Assembly: GCA_933228895.1 (NCBI GenBank)
Contig: OW121853.1
Location: forward strand, 120,734,133 to 120,798,132
DNA: 64,000 nucleotides
DNA from: Platycnemis pennipes
Taxonomy: Eukaryota; Arthropoda; Insecta; Odonata; Platycnemididae
Direction: 5' to 3'
The first letter of the stretch is position 1. Every line of letters starts with the position of its first letter. Both the position numbers and the translations under genes were made by a program. The notes under the pieces are model-generated. The model was not told the DNA's origin, ran no database searches, and saw only the letters and a list, made by a program, of their open reading frames with translations. This document shows, piece after piece, positions 47,064 through 60,400 of this stretch.

Positions 47064-48275
47064 GCATGGGTGTGAAGCTGAGGAGAGTTGGAGACGGCGT
47101 CATAAACTTCAAGCAGCAACTGCTGAGGGTATGGGATGAGAGAAAGAGAGCATGACAGTTGCAGGAGTGTTCGAGAGCAGCGAGATGGACAGTAACCATC
47201 GGTACCGGTAGACTGTAATATAAGGTCACGTTAATAGCATTGATTTTCAGGTTGATAATCTCTTGGTGAGTTGTTCTGAGTGATACTTGCATTTATTTAA
47301 GTTGTTAATGGTTTGTTGTGCTAAATTAAGGTGTGCTAATTTAAGTCATATGTTAGAATGAAGCCATGGCAAGTGTAATTAATGAGCCTTGCGCTCAAAT
47401 AAACGACTCGACGTGGCCACGAAGAGTCGTTCAATTGGTACCAAAGGTGTGTAAATGTATTCATGCACTGCATGATACTTGGTGCTAAAATGCATCACAT
47501 GGTAAAAGTACCGAGTGATGGGGCCCCATTCATTGGTACATGGTATAGAGAATAAGAATATGGTATACAGTAAATGCATCATTGAGGTATGGTGCGTGAT
47601 GTGTGTTGTAATATGATGACAAATAATGGTGTATTGGTATATATTGTGGTTAATGTAAAATGTTATTGATAATTGCAATAATTTAAGGTATGTTTTGAAT
47701 GTAATTATTGTAACTTGAATATGACTTATGCATTGATTTTATGGTATTTATTTCATACATGCATCCCATTGTTTACTATATGCATTGCACTAATCATCTC
47801 TTTTTCAATAGGTAATTGTGGGGGGGGGGGAGGGTCATGCGTTATTGCAGAGAGTAGGTCGATGCAGATAAGGTCGAAACATTTGCGTTTAGTTATCGTC
47901 TTGGTTCTTAAGGCCCATCATAATGTAGGTTTTGCGTATCGATGCGTAAGTTTAAACTTATTATGTTAATTCTAGTGTTTGGATGTAGAGGTTGCTCTAG
48001 TTTTTCCAAATTTCTGGGATTGGTGTCCTGGGAAAAAAGTACCTCCATTTGAAATGTGAGGTGTGCTTACTTCCTGGGTTCTCTTTCCTTCCATGTTTTC
48101 ACGGCATGTTTTCGAATTCTCCGTTAAATGTGAGCACCTTTGCATTCAGTTTCTTTTTATATATTTTTTGTTTGTACTAATGCTTATCTCCTTACAGGTC
48201 ATCAGGGAAGATTCAGAGAGTAGGATTCCACAGAAATGGCTAGTTTTTTTCTCCGGCCCTTCTGGCCCTTCGTAA
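47028..48275 (+). CDS. Alternative short frame E3-E4, copy 2
   Basis: ATG at 47027-47029 begins MELTSGSMYHELSMGVKL and stays open for 34 codons to the E3 donor at 47128 (phase 0). E4 from 48198 continues in phase 0 as VIREDSESRIPQKWLVFF to SGPSGPS and TAA at 48275, for 59 residues. Copy 1 has the same frame (ATG 30816; TAA 32056-32058). Copy 3 has TAG after MELTSGSM. Three of six copy 1/2 differences in the E3 part are synonymous. It is in a different E3 frame from the E1-E2-E3 protein, so at most one may be real. Confidence 0.28.
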
Positions 48276-48499
48276 CTTTCTGACAGGTCGTAGCGTTATA
48301 TGTTATTCACTGTGTTTGGATGCATTGTTTGCTCTAGTGTTTCTAAATTTAAAAGGAATTGTTTTCCTGGAATTGGAGTACATTCCACTCTGCTGGATGT
48401 ACAATGATTCCGGGACACATTCCTTTTCTCTACCTTAGAGCATTAATTCAATTTATTAAATGTGAGCAAACAATTGCATTCAGTTTTCATGTTTGTGTT

Positions 48500-48778
48500 C
48501 ATTTTTTTGTGTATTAACCCGCTCTCTCCTCAGGAGATTCATCGCCCCGGACTGCCACGCCCATCAACGAGGGAGGAAGCAGCACCTCAGCGGGAATTAT
48601 GGTATCATTATGGTTTTCAAGGTTTATGGTATGTTATTGCTTACTAATTTAATATTGTTATTATTGATTTTTTTACAATGAAATGTTTTCCCAACCCTTC
48701 CCAGTGTTATGTGAATTCCATTTCCGTGGCCTATTTTAGTTTCTAAGATTGTGTATTATCCCTCCCTCCCCCCCTTGT
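48500..48778 (+). other. 279-bp block identical to copy 1, contains E5 (48534-48628)
   Basis: Copy 2 partner of 32283-32561. E5 begins after ctctcctcag; the best donor is ttatg/GTATGT. An AATAAA lies downstream at 49416-49421. Confidence 0.85.
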
Positions 48779-50964
48779 TTGCTTCCTTCTTTGTGCTCCT
48801 TTTTCTGTCGTTGTCGGTTGTTCTTTGGTCTCATTGGTTCTCCGGCATTGCCTTGTGCACGGGCTCTTAGATTCCCCAATAGGCAGGGTGTGTTTTGGCC
48901 CTCTATTTGTTTGATATTCCCCCAGTGTGAAGTGCAATGTATTTTCCTGGTCCTATCATGCAATTTTCCCTGAATCCTTATTGTTCCCTGTGAATCGTAT
49001 AATGCACCCTTTATTTCAGGTGTCTCCCATTCATATAGCGATTGATGGTTAAGTGTGTAATTATTATAATTCTAATATTCATTGTTGTATTTCATTCAGG
49101 ATTGCTATATTTTTTGCGTGAATGCTTGTGATGAATGTTTTCTTTGCATGAATGATGATGAACAGGGTCAGAGCCAATAGGCATTAGTGTCAGGCGTTTT
49201 GGGGTTTAAGGGGTTGGGGATGCGTAGGGATTGTTAGGAGATGTGCAGATAGTGAGCAGGTTTTAGAGTGAGCGTTAGGCGGGGAAAGAGATTCGGGTAG
49301 AGGGAAGTAGGTTCCACTCAGATCCTGATATCTCGTAGTTGCTCTGGCCCTGGGAGTGAGTGCGTGGAATAGACCTGACGGGACCGGAGGGGACCGAAGG
49401 GGAATCGCCACGTTAAATAAAGGATAATGAGCCGAAAGCGCGGCCTCCTGGGCTCGGCATGGAATGCGCTGCATCTGAATGAATGAGTTCTTGCGTGCGT
49501 GCTGCGTGCATGGCAATTTTACTCCTAACGCACCCATATATTATATGGAATTGAATTTAATTAAAGTTAAACCATTTTTCTTAGCACATGTAATGTTCAT
49601 CAAAGTGATGTCGGAAACGATCTTTTTCTCCCTATTGACCTTGTTTCTGGGACATTGTTCTGGTCCATTTACGGGAAATGGTCCCCATTCTTCCCGGCTT
49701 ACCCTCCTTGCGTTACATAAAATTTAGTTAAAAAAAATTCTAGTTTTTTCTCCTAGTAAATGATAAAAATGTTGCATATATGTATTCCCAAAAATGTTAT
49801 AAATATAGATGAGGGCAAAGAGTCCGTGCACAAGGCATTTTGACTTTTGTGTAAGCCAATGGATCAGAAATGATTTTCTTGTGATGAATTGACGCCGTTC
49901 AGAAGGCTGGTGTATCGGAACATTTTATTGATTTATTGCCCAAGTTTTCCTCGTTGTATGCTTTACCTAGTAAGCTTGTATTCAAAAGTAGAACATTCAT
50001 TCGCATTTTTTGGCCAACTCTCGTGGAACGTAACGGTGTGTGCAAGCAGTGGTGGACATTATGGATTCCAGTTGTGTGAATGTTCACCCAGGCAGATCGC
50101 ATCTGCGTCGTCGTTTACTTCATTCTTTTAAAGTCAAGTAAGTAATATAAAGCTATTATATATAGTATTTTTTAACTTATTGAGAATTTATTTTCTTCCA
50201 AACGAGAAATAAATATAAAATTTGTAAGAATTTGTTTCACTATAATATTGTCTTAATGTGCTTTATTTTGTCTTTAACTTAGTTTGGAAGGTATAATATT
50301 ACATCGTCTTTGATGTTGATTAAAACCTTTAAACTTATTTATTTCGATATCATAGTGTATAATTGGAGCATTTATGATAAATATGATGGAATGCTTAAAA
50401 ATAGTACGCTATTCACAGTCATGTAGTTGCATACAATACCTCTCTAATTCCCAAAGAATCTCGAGTTTTTTATTCTCGATGTTTTCTGCTTTTCCTTTCA
50501 GCTTATAATGAGACTTTTCAATGATTTAGCTCTATTTTTATGAAGGATAATTATATATTGATAGTCCCAGGATCACCAGCAATCATTGAGGTTTATAAAT
50601 TAGTGCTATAAATATTCTTTAAGCTGATTGCCAATTCCATTTCTCAGATTTAGAACAAAGATCTTGACCACCAACTGCGAATCAGTAGTTTATTGTATTC
50701 CCCAGTCACATTACATTGATTTTAGTCTCCTCAAGACTCATGTATGATATTTATTCGGTACTGCGTAATTTTGGATGGAAACCTACAGATGCGATTCCCA
50801 TACTATCTGCCAATTATAGACTCAGAGAAGGGATAATTTTTAATAATCGATTTATTACAATAATGATATCATATTTATAATTCAAATTATATCAAATAAT
50901 AATTAATTTGATACACGCTATTTTATTCGAGTATAGGAGCAGGCGTAGCTGCAAAAGTGTGCTT

Positions 50965-52470
50965 CATCTTCATCTTATGTTTTGAGCTTGAATGGGAATA
51001 ATTTTTTCTAGAATGACCACCTCATCATGTATATAATGTGTGCTTTGAAGTAGCAGTTAATAATTCATTTCATGATGATCTGTGGTTTCTGGAGCGTCCA
51101 ATTAAAAAGCAAGAAAAAGATTGCATTTAGTTTTCGTAACATCGCAAAGCCTTAAGTAATATGTGTTTTTCATGAATTATTACATATTTGTTATGAGCCA
51201 AAGTATTGTTGATGAGCCGGGATAACTAAAATCAGACGTTTGTTTGGGTTATGATAACATCGGCTTAGTGTAAATGTCTCTATTTGGTTTATTTATTTAG
51301 AGTGATTGAGTCCTTTTAAAATTTTATCAAAATTGCACATTATAAATTATTTCACGTGCGTTAAATCTACGCATAACCAATAAATTTCATCAATAATTTT
51401 TAGGAATTTAGACTATTGGTAATGTTTTTCGAAACGAGTTACTATTGCATGTTTAAGTAAATTTTGGTTGTATTTGAAAACTTGGTGTTCAATTAAGAAT
51501 TCACATCTCTAAGCATTTTCAAAGGTTGCGAACTAGCCGGGAAATCCTGATGTGCCGCTGCCATGCTCAATAGCAGAATTTCCAGGATTAAAATTTCAAT
51601 ACACTTCGACCGGCAGTTCGTCTAGTTCCTTGAAAGAAATCCCAAGGTAATATGAACTGCGTGGTAGCTTAACCGTTCTTAAACCTAATCACCAAAATTA
51701 TTCTTACAGTCAAGTGTTTTTACTCCATTAAATGGTAAAATGTCGAAACCTTTTTCTTCATCTAATAAAAACTTTGTAAATATGGATTAGGAGTAGGAGT
51801 TTGTTCACAAGCATTATAACTCGTGTTTTAGTCAAACTTTATTGTGAAAATTTTGTAGTGAAAAGTCAGAGCATTCATTCGCCTTTTTTGGCCCTCTCTC
51901 GTGGAATATATAGGTGAGTAAAAGCAGCGGTGAACAATGTGGATTCCAGTTGCGTAAATTATCACTTAGGCGGATGACGTCTGCGTCGTCGTTTATCGCG
52001 AGACAAGTAAGTAACATAAGGTATTGTATTATATAAGTTATGGAGAATTCATTTTCTTCCAAATGAGAGATAAATATGAAATTTTCTGGAGCTTTTGCAA
52101 AATAAAGTTTTCTTTTGTTGAACATCCCATATTTAACATTGGCTTACTGTGAACTAAACATTTACCATCGCTTTAAAGTAATTATGTGAATGTAATTCTA
52201 AATTCATGGTGTTTTTTAATGTATAGAATGAACGTATGACGAATGCAATTGCATGCTGCCCAAGATTCCGCTAGGCGCAATCCCAAATTTTCAATGTTCA
52301 TGATTTCCATCTCCGAAACATATCCAGTTTGTTGATCCCAGGCAGCTTTCCAGATTATAGTGCAGCTTAACAATTGGTAGGGTTTTTTTTACATACATCC
52401 TCCATTCCTATGCACAGTAAGAAAGGGAGTATGGTCTTGATATACTCCGACTGATTGCCGCCTATGGGAT
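50965..52470 (+). repeat. Direct 1.5-kb duplication, left member
   Basis: Aligns with 54407-55902 from catcttcatcttatgttttg to the gagtatggtcttg region. Both also align to 34745-36150 of copy 1, so this part of the unit is doubled in copy 2 only. Confidence 0.9.
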
Positions 52471-54406
52471 ATCGCCTCTTCTCAGAACAGTTCACCGCAA
52501 TTAATGCACAATTCCGCAGCAAAATTAAAAAATTCTTCTAAGTGGCGTACTATCAAAGTTAAAATTCATCCAACTAACTTTATTTTTACCTCTGTTGTTG
52601 AACTAAAATTGACTATTTCGCATCATCTCAGAAAAGTTCACCGCAATTAATGCAAAAATCAATAGCAAAATTAAAAAATCCAGCTCATAGGACTATTTTC
52701 AAAAATGTAATACTTCCAACTAAATTCACTTTTTCCACTGTTTTGGAACTAATATTGACATTCACTACTATTCTCAGAACACTTCACGGCAATTAAAAAA
52801 AAATTTCCAAAATAAAAAAATCCTTCTAGGAGGCGGATTCTCAATAATAAAATTCATCCAACGAAATTCATTTTTACGCCTGTTTTTCAACTAAAATACT
52901 TTTTTGCTTCTTCTCAGGACAGTTCACAGTTCATTAATGCAAAATTTCTTAGCAAAATGAAAAATCCGTCGGAAAAGCTTTTCTCAAATAAAAAATTCTA
53001 CAAACTCAAATTTTTTTACCGCTGTTTTTCAACTAAAATGAATCTTTCGCCTTTTCATAGAAGAGTACACCGCAATTTTTCAAAATTTCTTAGCAAAAAA
53101 AAGAAATTCCTCTAATAGGCTTTCTCTCAAAAATGAAATTCATCCAACTAACTTCATTTTTACCGCAGTTTTTGAACTAATATTGTCTCCTGCCTCAACT
53201 CAGAAAAGTGCACAGCTAATGTTACAAAATTTAATAGCAAAATAAACATAAAACCGGCTACGAGAATTTCTCTCAAAATTGAAATTCTTCCGACTAAAAT
53301 CATTTTTACCCATATTTTAGCTGAAAGTGAACAATTTGCCGTTTCTTAGAAAAGTTCAGCGCAATCATTTAAAATTTCTTAGCAAAATAAAAAAAATCTT
53401 TTAAGAGGCATTCTCTCAAAAATGAAATTTATCCAACTAATTTGATTTGAAACCCAGTTTTTCAACTACAATTGACACTTTCGTCTTTTCTCAGAACAGT
53501 TCACCGCAATTAATCCACAAGTTACTTAGCAGAATAAAAATAAAATTGTCTCTTTTGCCTCATCTCAGAAGAGTTCACAGCAATTAATTTTAAATTTCAT
53601 ATCAAAATAAATAAAACCTATTAAGAGGCGTTCTCTCAAAATTGAAAATTTTCTAACTAAATATATTTTTACTGCTATATTTCAACAAAATTGTCTATTT
53701 CGCTACTTCTCAAAACAGATCATCGCAATTAATGCAAAATTTGTCAGTAAAATAAAACAACCCTGCTAAGAGGCGTTTCCTCAATAGTGAAATTCAGCAA
53801 ACTAAATTATTTTTTTACGCAGTTTTTCAACTGAAATTGACACTTCCGCCTCATCTCAGAACAGTTCACCGCAATTAGAACCAAATTTCTTAGGATAATA
53901 AAAATATCCTGCTTAGAGGCGATCTCACAAAAATAAAATTCTTCCAACTAAATTAGTTAATACCATTGCTTTTCAAATAAAATTTTGAATGTTTCGCCTC
54001 TTCTCAGAAAAAAATCTCGTTATTAATGCAAAAATTCCTTGCAAAATAAAAAAAAAACTCCTGGAGGCCTTCCCTAAAAAAATGAAATTCATCGAACTAA
54101 ATTCAATGTTTAGGCTGTTTTTCAACTTAAATGGACTCTCTTGCTTTTTTTAGTACAGTTCATTGCAATTTATACATAATTCCTTAGCAAAATAAAAAAA
54201 TTCTTCTAAGAGGCGTATCTACTCTCAAAATTGAAATTCATCCAACTAATATGAATTACAATTTTGAGAGTAGATATGCTTCTGGGAAGAATTTTTTTTA
54301 TTTACTAAGGAATTTTGCCGCTGTTGTTGAACTAAAATTGAGTAATTCACCTCTCAGAACAGTTCACCACAATGAATGCAAAATTTCTTAGCAAAATAAT
54401 CATAAT
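52471..54406 (+). repeat. 145-bp satellite array, about 13-14 monomers
   Basis: Monomers start at a ctcagaacagttcaccgcaa-type phrase, at 52481, 52627, 52773, 52913, 53054, 53199, 53345, 53490, 53564 (a half-length step), 53709, 53855, 54003, 54149 and 54353. Typical spacing is 140-148. Each also carries aaaatttcttagcaaaa, a ctaagaggcg and an attcatccaacta phrase. Monomers are diverged from each other. Not present in copies 1 or 3. No open frame. Confidence 0.92.
54182..54310. repeat. Fold-back with 52-bp arms in the satellite
   Basis: Arms 54182-54233 and 54259-54310 are near-perfect reverse complements around a 25-base spacer. It explains the one long monomer step (204 bases). Confidence 0.9.
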
Positions 54407-55902
54407 CATCTTCATCTTATGTTTTGAGTTTGAATGGCAATAATTTTTTCTAGAATGACCAACTCATCATGTATATAATCTGTGCTTTTGCGTTTGAAGT
54501 AGCAGTTAATAATTCATTTCGTGATCATCTGTTGTTTCTGGAGCTTCCAATTAATAAACAAGAAAAAGATTGCATTTAGTTTTCTTAACATCGCAAAGCC
54601 TTAAGTAATATGTCTTGTTCATGAATTATTACATATTTTTTGATGAGCCAATAAAAATACATATGATAAAGTATTGTTGATGAGCCGGGATATCGAAATC
54701 AGACGTTTGTTTGGGTTATGATAACATCGGCTTAGTGTAAACGTCTCTATTTGGTTTATTTATTTAGAATGATTGAGTCCTTTTAAAATTTTGTCAAAAT
54801 TCCACATTATAAATTATTTCACGTACGTTAAATCTACGCATAACCAATAAATTTCATCAATAATTTTTAGGAATTTAGACTGCCGGTAATGTTTTTCGAA
54901 ACGAGTTACTATTGCATGTTTAAGTAAATTTTGGTTGTATTTGAAAACTTGGTGTTCAATTAAGAATTCACATCTCTAAGCATTTTCAAAGGTTGCGAAC
55001 TAGCCGGGAAATCCTGATGTGCCGTTGTCATGCTCAATAGCAGGATTTCCAGGGTTAAAATTACAACTCACTTCTACCGGCAGTTCGTCTGGTTCCTAAA
55101 AAGAAATCCCAAGGTAATATGTACTGCGTGGTGGGTTAACCGTTCTTAAACCTAATCACCAAAATTATTCTAACAGTCAAGTGTTTTTACTCCATTAAAT
55201 GGTAAAATGTCGAAACCTTTCATTCTCCATCTAACAAAAATTTTGTAAATATGGACGAGGAGAATGAGTATGTTCACAAGCATTATAACACATGTTTTAG
55301 TCAATCTTTATTGTGAAAATGTTGTAGTCAAAAGTCAGAGCATTCATTCACCTTCTTTGGTCTCTCTCGTGGAATAAAAAGGTGAGTAAAAGCAGCGGTG
55401 GACAATGTGGATTCCAGTTGCATAAATGATCACTTAGGCGGATGGCGTCTGCGTCGTCGTTTATCGCGAGTCAAGTACGTAACATAAGGTATTATATTAT
55501 ATAAGTTATGGAGAATTCATTTTCGTCCAAATCAGAAATAAATTTGAAATTTTCTGGAGCTTTTGAAAATTAAAGTTTCTTTTGTTGAATATCCCATATT
55601 TAATATTGGCTTACTGTGAACTAAACATTTACCATCGCTTTGAAGTAATTATGTGAATGTAATTCTAAATTCATTGTGTTTTTGAAGGTATAGAATGAAC
55701 GTATGACGAATGCAATTGCATGCTGTCCAAGATTCCACTAGGCGCAATCCCAGATTTTCAATGTTCACGATATCAATCTCGGAAAAATATCAAGTTTGTT
55801 GATCCCAGTCAGCTTTTCAGATTTTAGTGCAGCTTAACAATTGGTAGGGTTTTTTATATACATTCTCCAAGAGAGTATGGTCTTGGTATATTCCGATTGA
55901 AT
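54407..55902 (+). repeat. Direct 1.5-kb duplication, right member
   Basis: Partner of 50965-52470; it continues without break into the unit end shared with copy 1 (36150-36670). Confidence 0.9.
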
Positions 55903-56757
55903 GTAGCCCTTGGAACATGAGCATGTATGGGGAAAGTATTCCTCTGTGGCTGTTATGAAGCCGATACTTCTGTATATATCTCTCCTGCGTATACCTGAGC
56001 TATCACTTTTTCACCCCTCTCACCTTTAACACTCCGTAGCAATCACTAAGAAACCCTCAATTTAGTTATCACTTACAATTTTACCCTCTCATTATTGCGA
56101 TTTGCTATAAATGCTTTGTATAACCATAAATGAATAACCATGACTGCGAACTGGTCGTAAAATCCTTTACTGAGTTGCCCGCTGTTATACACAATAGCTG
56201 AATTTGCCCCGAGACAATTTCAATTATTGATGTTAGGCAGTTCGTCTATCAACTTATTTCTTGAATGCCGCAATCTCGAGGATCTTGGTAGCTTAACCGG
56301 TTGACATGCCTGGAACTAATTCAAAAGGATAGGAATGGAAATTCCAACCAGGGCGCATAGTTTTTTCTCTTTAAATTTTGTTATCTAGGGCATTATTTTA
56401 ATAGTAAATAATGAAGAGTTTACAGTCCCATAATTATAATTGAAGAGGAACCTATTCCAATGTAGCAAAGGCCAGATCCCCTATTTTTTCTTCTCAATTA
56501 CACATTACTTATTCGTGAATATTCATGTCGTTGGTGAGCGATTTTCAGCGATAAAAATAGATACAGGTAATATTTAACACACTCAATGCTAGCCTATTTC
56601 ATGAAAACTTTTTTTTCTTTTATATGAATAAATACATTATTATAAATGCTTTAAATATAAAATTTTTGCAATATAATAATAATTTCTTACTTATCAACGA
56701 ACATAACGGGACCTCATTCCTTGACGTCAAGGCATCTGCCTCCCAGGGTAACGAGGC

Positions 56758-56777
56758 ATGCCTTGAATTCAAGGCAT
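56758..56777. repeat. Perfect 20-bp palindrome atgccttgaattcaaggcat (copy 3)
   Basis: Shares both 8-base outer arms with the copy 2 palindrome at 38207-38226 but has gaattc rather than gacgtc around its centre. A 14-bp gacgtc version sits 26 bases upstream. Confidence 0.88.
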
Positions 56778-56919
56778 TCGCGTTGAGTGTGCTGGTAAAT
56801 GCTCAGATATATTTAGTTCATTATTATGCGTCGGTCAGAAAAGGACTTTGCTTTCATTGGCAGTACTAATCTGTAATCTGTACTAATAGTAGTACTGGCA
56901 TAGTAATAATGGCAGTACT

Positions 56920-56996
56920 ACTGTTACTCGTCTCCTCAGACAGTGCTAATATTTCTGGCCCGATTGTGAATCGAAATATTAATTAATTATCACATT
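56920..56996 (-). repeat. Inverted 77-bp remnant of the deleted segment (copy 3)
   Basis: Reverse complement of 37815-37891 of copy 2 with only a few mismatches. The direct-orientation equivalent is deleted from copy 3. Confidence 0.85.
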
Positions 56997-57472
56997 GCAT
57001 TGGCAGTCCTGTAGTGATAGATCTGCGATCTTACTTGACAATTCGATAAGCAGCTAATTCCCAAAGAAAAATATTTACATATTTGAATCGAATATTTAAT
57101 TTCAACAAAATTCTTATTATTTGATTGAAGATGATGTCGAAAATAATGGAATCATAAATTTATGTTGGTACGAATGTATTCGCATAGACGTTCATTACTT
57201 ATACGAGCTCTCTGACGTGACTTTAATGCTATGTTAGTGTTGATCTCATTATTGAGGACGAGAGGTGTGACTGATTTCACCCAACTCTTAGTTCTGAATA
57301 TTCATGTGTAATGTATTGTGTTTGTATAGCAAACCTGCATGTTTACACGATGGTGTGTGGCAGGGGATCGTAGGTGACAGGCCGTAACGAAAGCAACCAC
57401 TCGAAACAAGATTTCACTCGAGATATACTCGTGCGCTATATTCATGCTATTCCAATGATTCCATTATTTCAG

Positions 57473-60400
57473 CGTCGCTCACCGAAGTCTACCCATGGGA
57501 TTCATTAGACCCAAACGCTATATTTTGCTTGAGGAAGTGAAGGGGAACCCGGGCAAATTCCAAGGATTCGCTCGCACGGAGGGAACACAGTCCGTCGACG
57601 GTCAGACCTAGTTCTGCGATCGGTGTGAAGTTTGGTGTCGGTTGCAGGAGGTACTGCTTGAGGTAAGTTCTTTGCAGCATGTTTTCCAGTCGTATCTTGG
57701 GATACAATAAATGTTAATTTATTTTGTGCCGTGTGGAAGTGCTAATTTGAAAGTGTAAAGCTGTACTGAACGAGGAATATTCTTTCATTTGCTTTGCTTC
57801 CTCCCGAAAATGATCCCAAAAAGTGATTATCGGATTCTTGCGGTGCTTCTCTCTTCAGTCCATACCATGTTCCGCGAAATGTACATGTGCCGGTTTGCAA
57901 TGTCTATCTTCGTCTCTTTGAGGTGTGTGATTTAACAAGTTGAGTGTGAGTGTGATTATTTGTGTGCATATGTCCAACAATGAGTTGTGTAGTGACTTAT
58001 GAGTGACCGATTTTCCCTATTTTCTAGTTATGAATGCTTATTCGTATAGAAATCGTGCATGTTAACACGAGGGCGTGTGGCAGGGGATTGTAGGTGACTG
58101 TCCGCAACAAAAATAGTGATTCGGAACGAGAGCTCGCTCGATAAATTTCCTTCGTTTAATAATGCTCTTCGAATGCACGCTGGCAAAGGCATGCTGTTGC
58201 TTGAGGATGCGAGAAATGGTAGATGAGGTACTCGAAAAAATTACAAATCTTCACTCGCACAGTAGAACTCAGTCCGACGACGGTCTGACGAAGCGAAGTT
58301 CAGCGATCCGTATGAGGTTTTGAGATCCTTGTGATGACGGGTCAGCTGTTGCTTGGGGTAAGGTATTTGCAACATGTTATCTAGACGGAGCATGGGATAC
58401 GATAAAAGTCAGTTCAATACGTGCCGAGTGGAAGTGCTAGTTTAGAAGTGAGGAGTCGTAATGAGCCGGGATTCATTTGCAAAACTTCCCCCCCAAAAAG
58501 TTCCCAAGTGATAAAAACCGCATTCGCGCTGTGCTCCTGTCTCCCGTGCTTACCAGGTTCCGCGAAATGTACAAAAGTTGGGTTGATTTGTGTGTCTTTG
58601 TCGATAAGCAACGTGTGATTTAACAAATTAAGTGTACGTACGGTTCTTGATGTAAACCCAAAAATTAGTGGTGCCTGCTCAGCAATTTGACAATATTTAT
58701 TGCATCGTTCTCTACTTGGTCCTCCGTGAAAAGCGTATTTGGTGCTTCACACGAAAGGAACTCATTACGTACCCTTCAATACAGAACTACTTTCTTCGAT
58801 AGCACTCAAGGAGGTGTCTTCAAATAATTCCCACGACCGTTTCTCTGCGTAATTTAATACGCGGTGAATTTGAGTGTAGGCCTATCTGACCCATTAGTAA
58901 CGTTAGCCTTAATTGTATAGCTAATCTGTAAACTGTATAGCTAATCAGCGATAGCGATGCAAAGGGTGAGAAGTGATTAAGTCGTTCAAATTTGATCAAC
59001 TTGTGTTTTTGTTAATTTTGGAGGTTGATATTAGTAATTCATGCGTTAGAGAAAACAAAATCCATTTCATCCCCTTTCCCCAATTTTCCCATGATTTCGA
59101 AAACATCCATATTTGATCATGCATTAGGAGGTTCCGGTAGAAGTCAGCAGATGGCACTTAATTACATAGATGTCAATGGTTTTCTTCAAGCTTTTAAACC
59201 TATATTAAATTTTAAGTGTCAAAAAAGGAAATAATTGACTCCTCTCGGAAATGAAAATTAATTTATTAATTTTCCACCATAACCATAAGCACCCGATTGT
59301 AAAAATTAAGCAGTTTACTAATGACGTCACTCGACCACTTCAACCTTGATCGCCAAGTCAAATATCGCTTCAGTTTACGACGAGACTCTGTGGAAGAAAG
59401 AACGGTGGGTACACTTCGTTGATATCTTACGGTGTTCATTAGCTCTAGACTTCTTTCTTTGGCGACGGTTCTAGTTGTTTAAGTTTCGGGTTGGCCTAGC
59501 CTCGTTGAAATTTGCTCCTGCCAGAGTTTAACAATTCGTATTTTCGTTCTCATTCACGGATGAGAAAATATCCTTATCAATTTTTAGAAATTGAAACTTT
59601 AGGAAATTCAGTTATTGGCTTTTTGTGAATTTCGAATGAGAAACATCAGTGGGTAAAGACAATATACTAACACAACGTTTGTGCGAGTAATGTTATTTTA
59701 AACTATGTAGTGTTATTACGATATTTCAGCGTGAAATACAGGTGGCGGTTTACAGTCCACGAAATAATGCTTTATAAGCATGCCATTTGACTGAAGTTGT
59801 GTTTTTTAATGGTCACCGGACTTATCTGAGGAAAAAAACGGGTGTCATTTAAAGTTGTGTAACGTGTGACTTACCTTCGCCATCGTTCTCTGCGAGTTAA
59901 ACTTACATAATCAGTATCATTACATCAGTATCGTTGATCATTGTGGAATCTGAAAGAACTAATTTATTTATAGTATAATCATCTTTATGGGTAACTGAAA
60001 TATATTTTTCTTGTTTAGCCTAAGTAATACCATGGGATCCGTAATAATTTGATTTTTTTAATTTGATTCCAGACCAAAATTCTGTTTCTTACTCGATAAT
60101 CTGATGAGCTATTTAATTTCAGGATTATTCTTTCTGCACGGGTACGGATGCTGTGAGGACGAGCAGCCATCAGAGGCAGTGTAATTCCAGCTTTTTAATG
60201 TTGGCTCGGAAGCAGGAGATCCCTAACGCAAGGAAAACCTGGAGATGGTGGAAGGTAAGTTAGTCTATTTCCACTTATTCCACGTAATGTATGAGGAGTA
60301 TCCTGAGTGGTTTTACCTGTGATGTCCCAGGTTGGCTCCTGAACTTCGTTTGCTTGGGCGTACTCTTGCTATTTGGTCATCGTGTGTTATCATGGTCATC

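Larger units (their letters stand above)
36671..56420 (+). repeat. Tandem array of 16-kb unit, copy 2 (expanded)
   Basis: Collinear with copy 1 and head-to-tail with it. It is longer because of a Helitron (41838-42955) and a satellite plus direct duplication (50965-55902). It lacks roughly 470 bases near 38235 that copies 1 and 3 share. The only copy in which the E1-E2-E3 frame is open throughout. Confidence 0.92.

Noticed and set aside
47820..47830. Poly-G run as a regulatory quadruplex
   Set aside because: A single G run (also at 31609, with a different length) cannot form an intramolecular quadruplex alone; it is more likely a mononucleotide slippage site.
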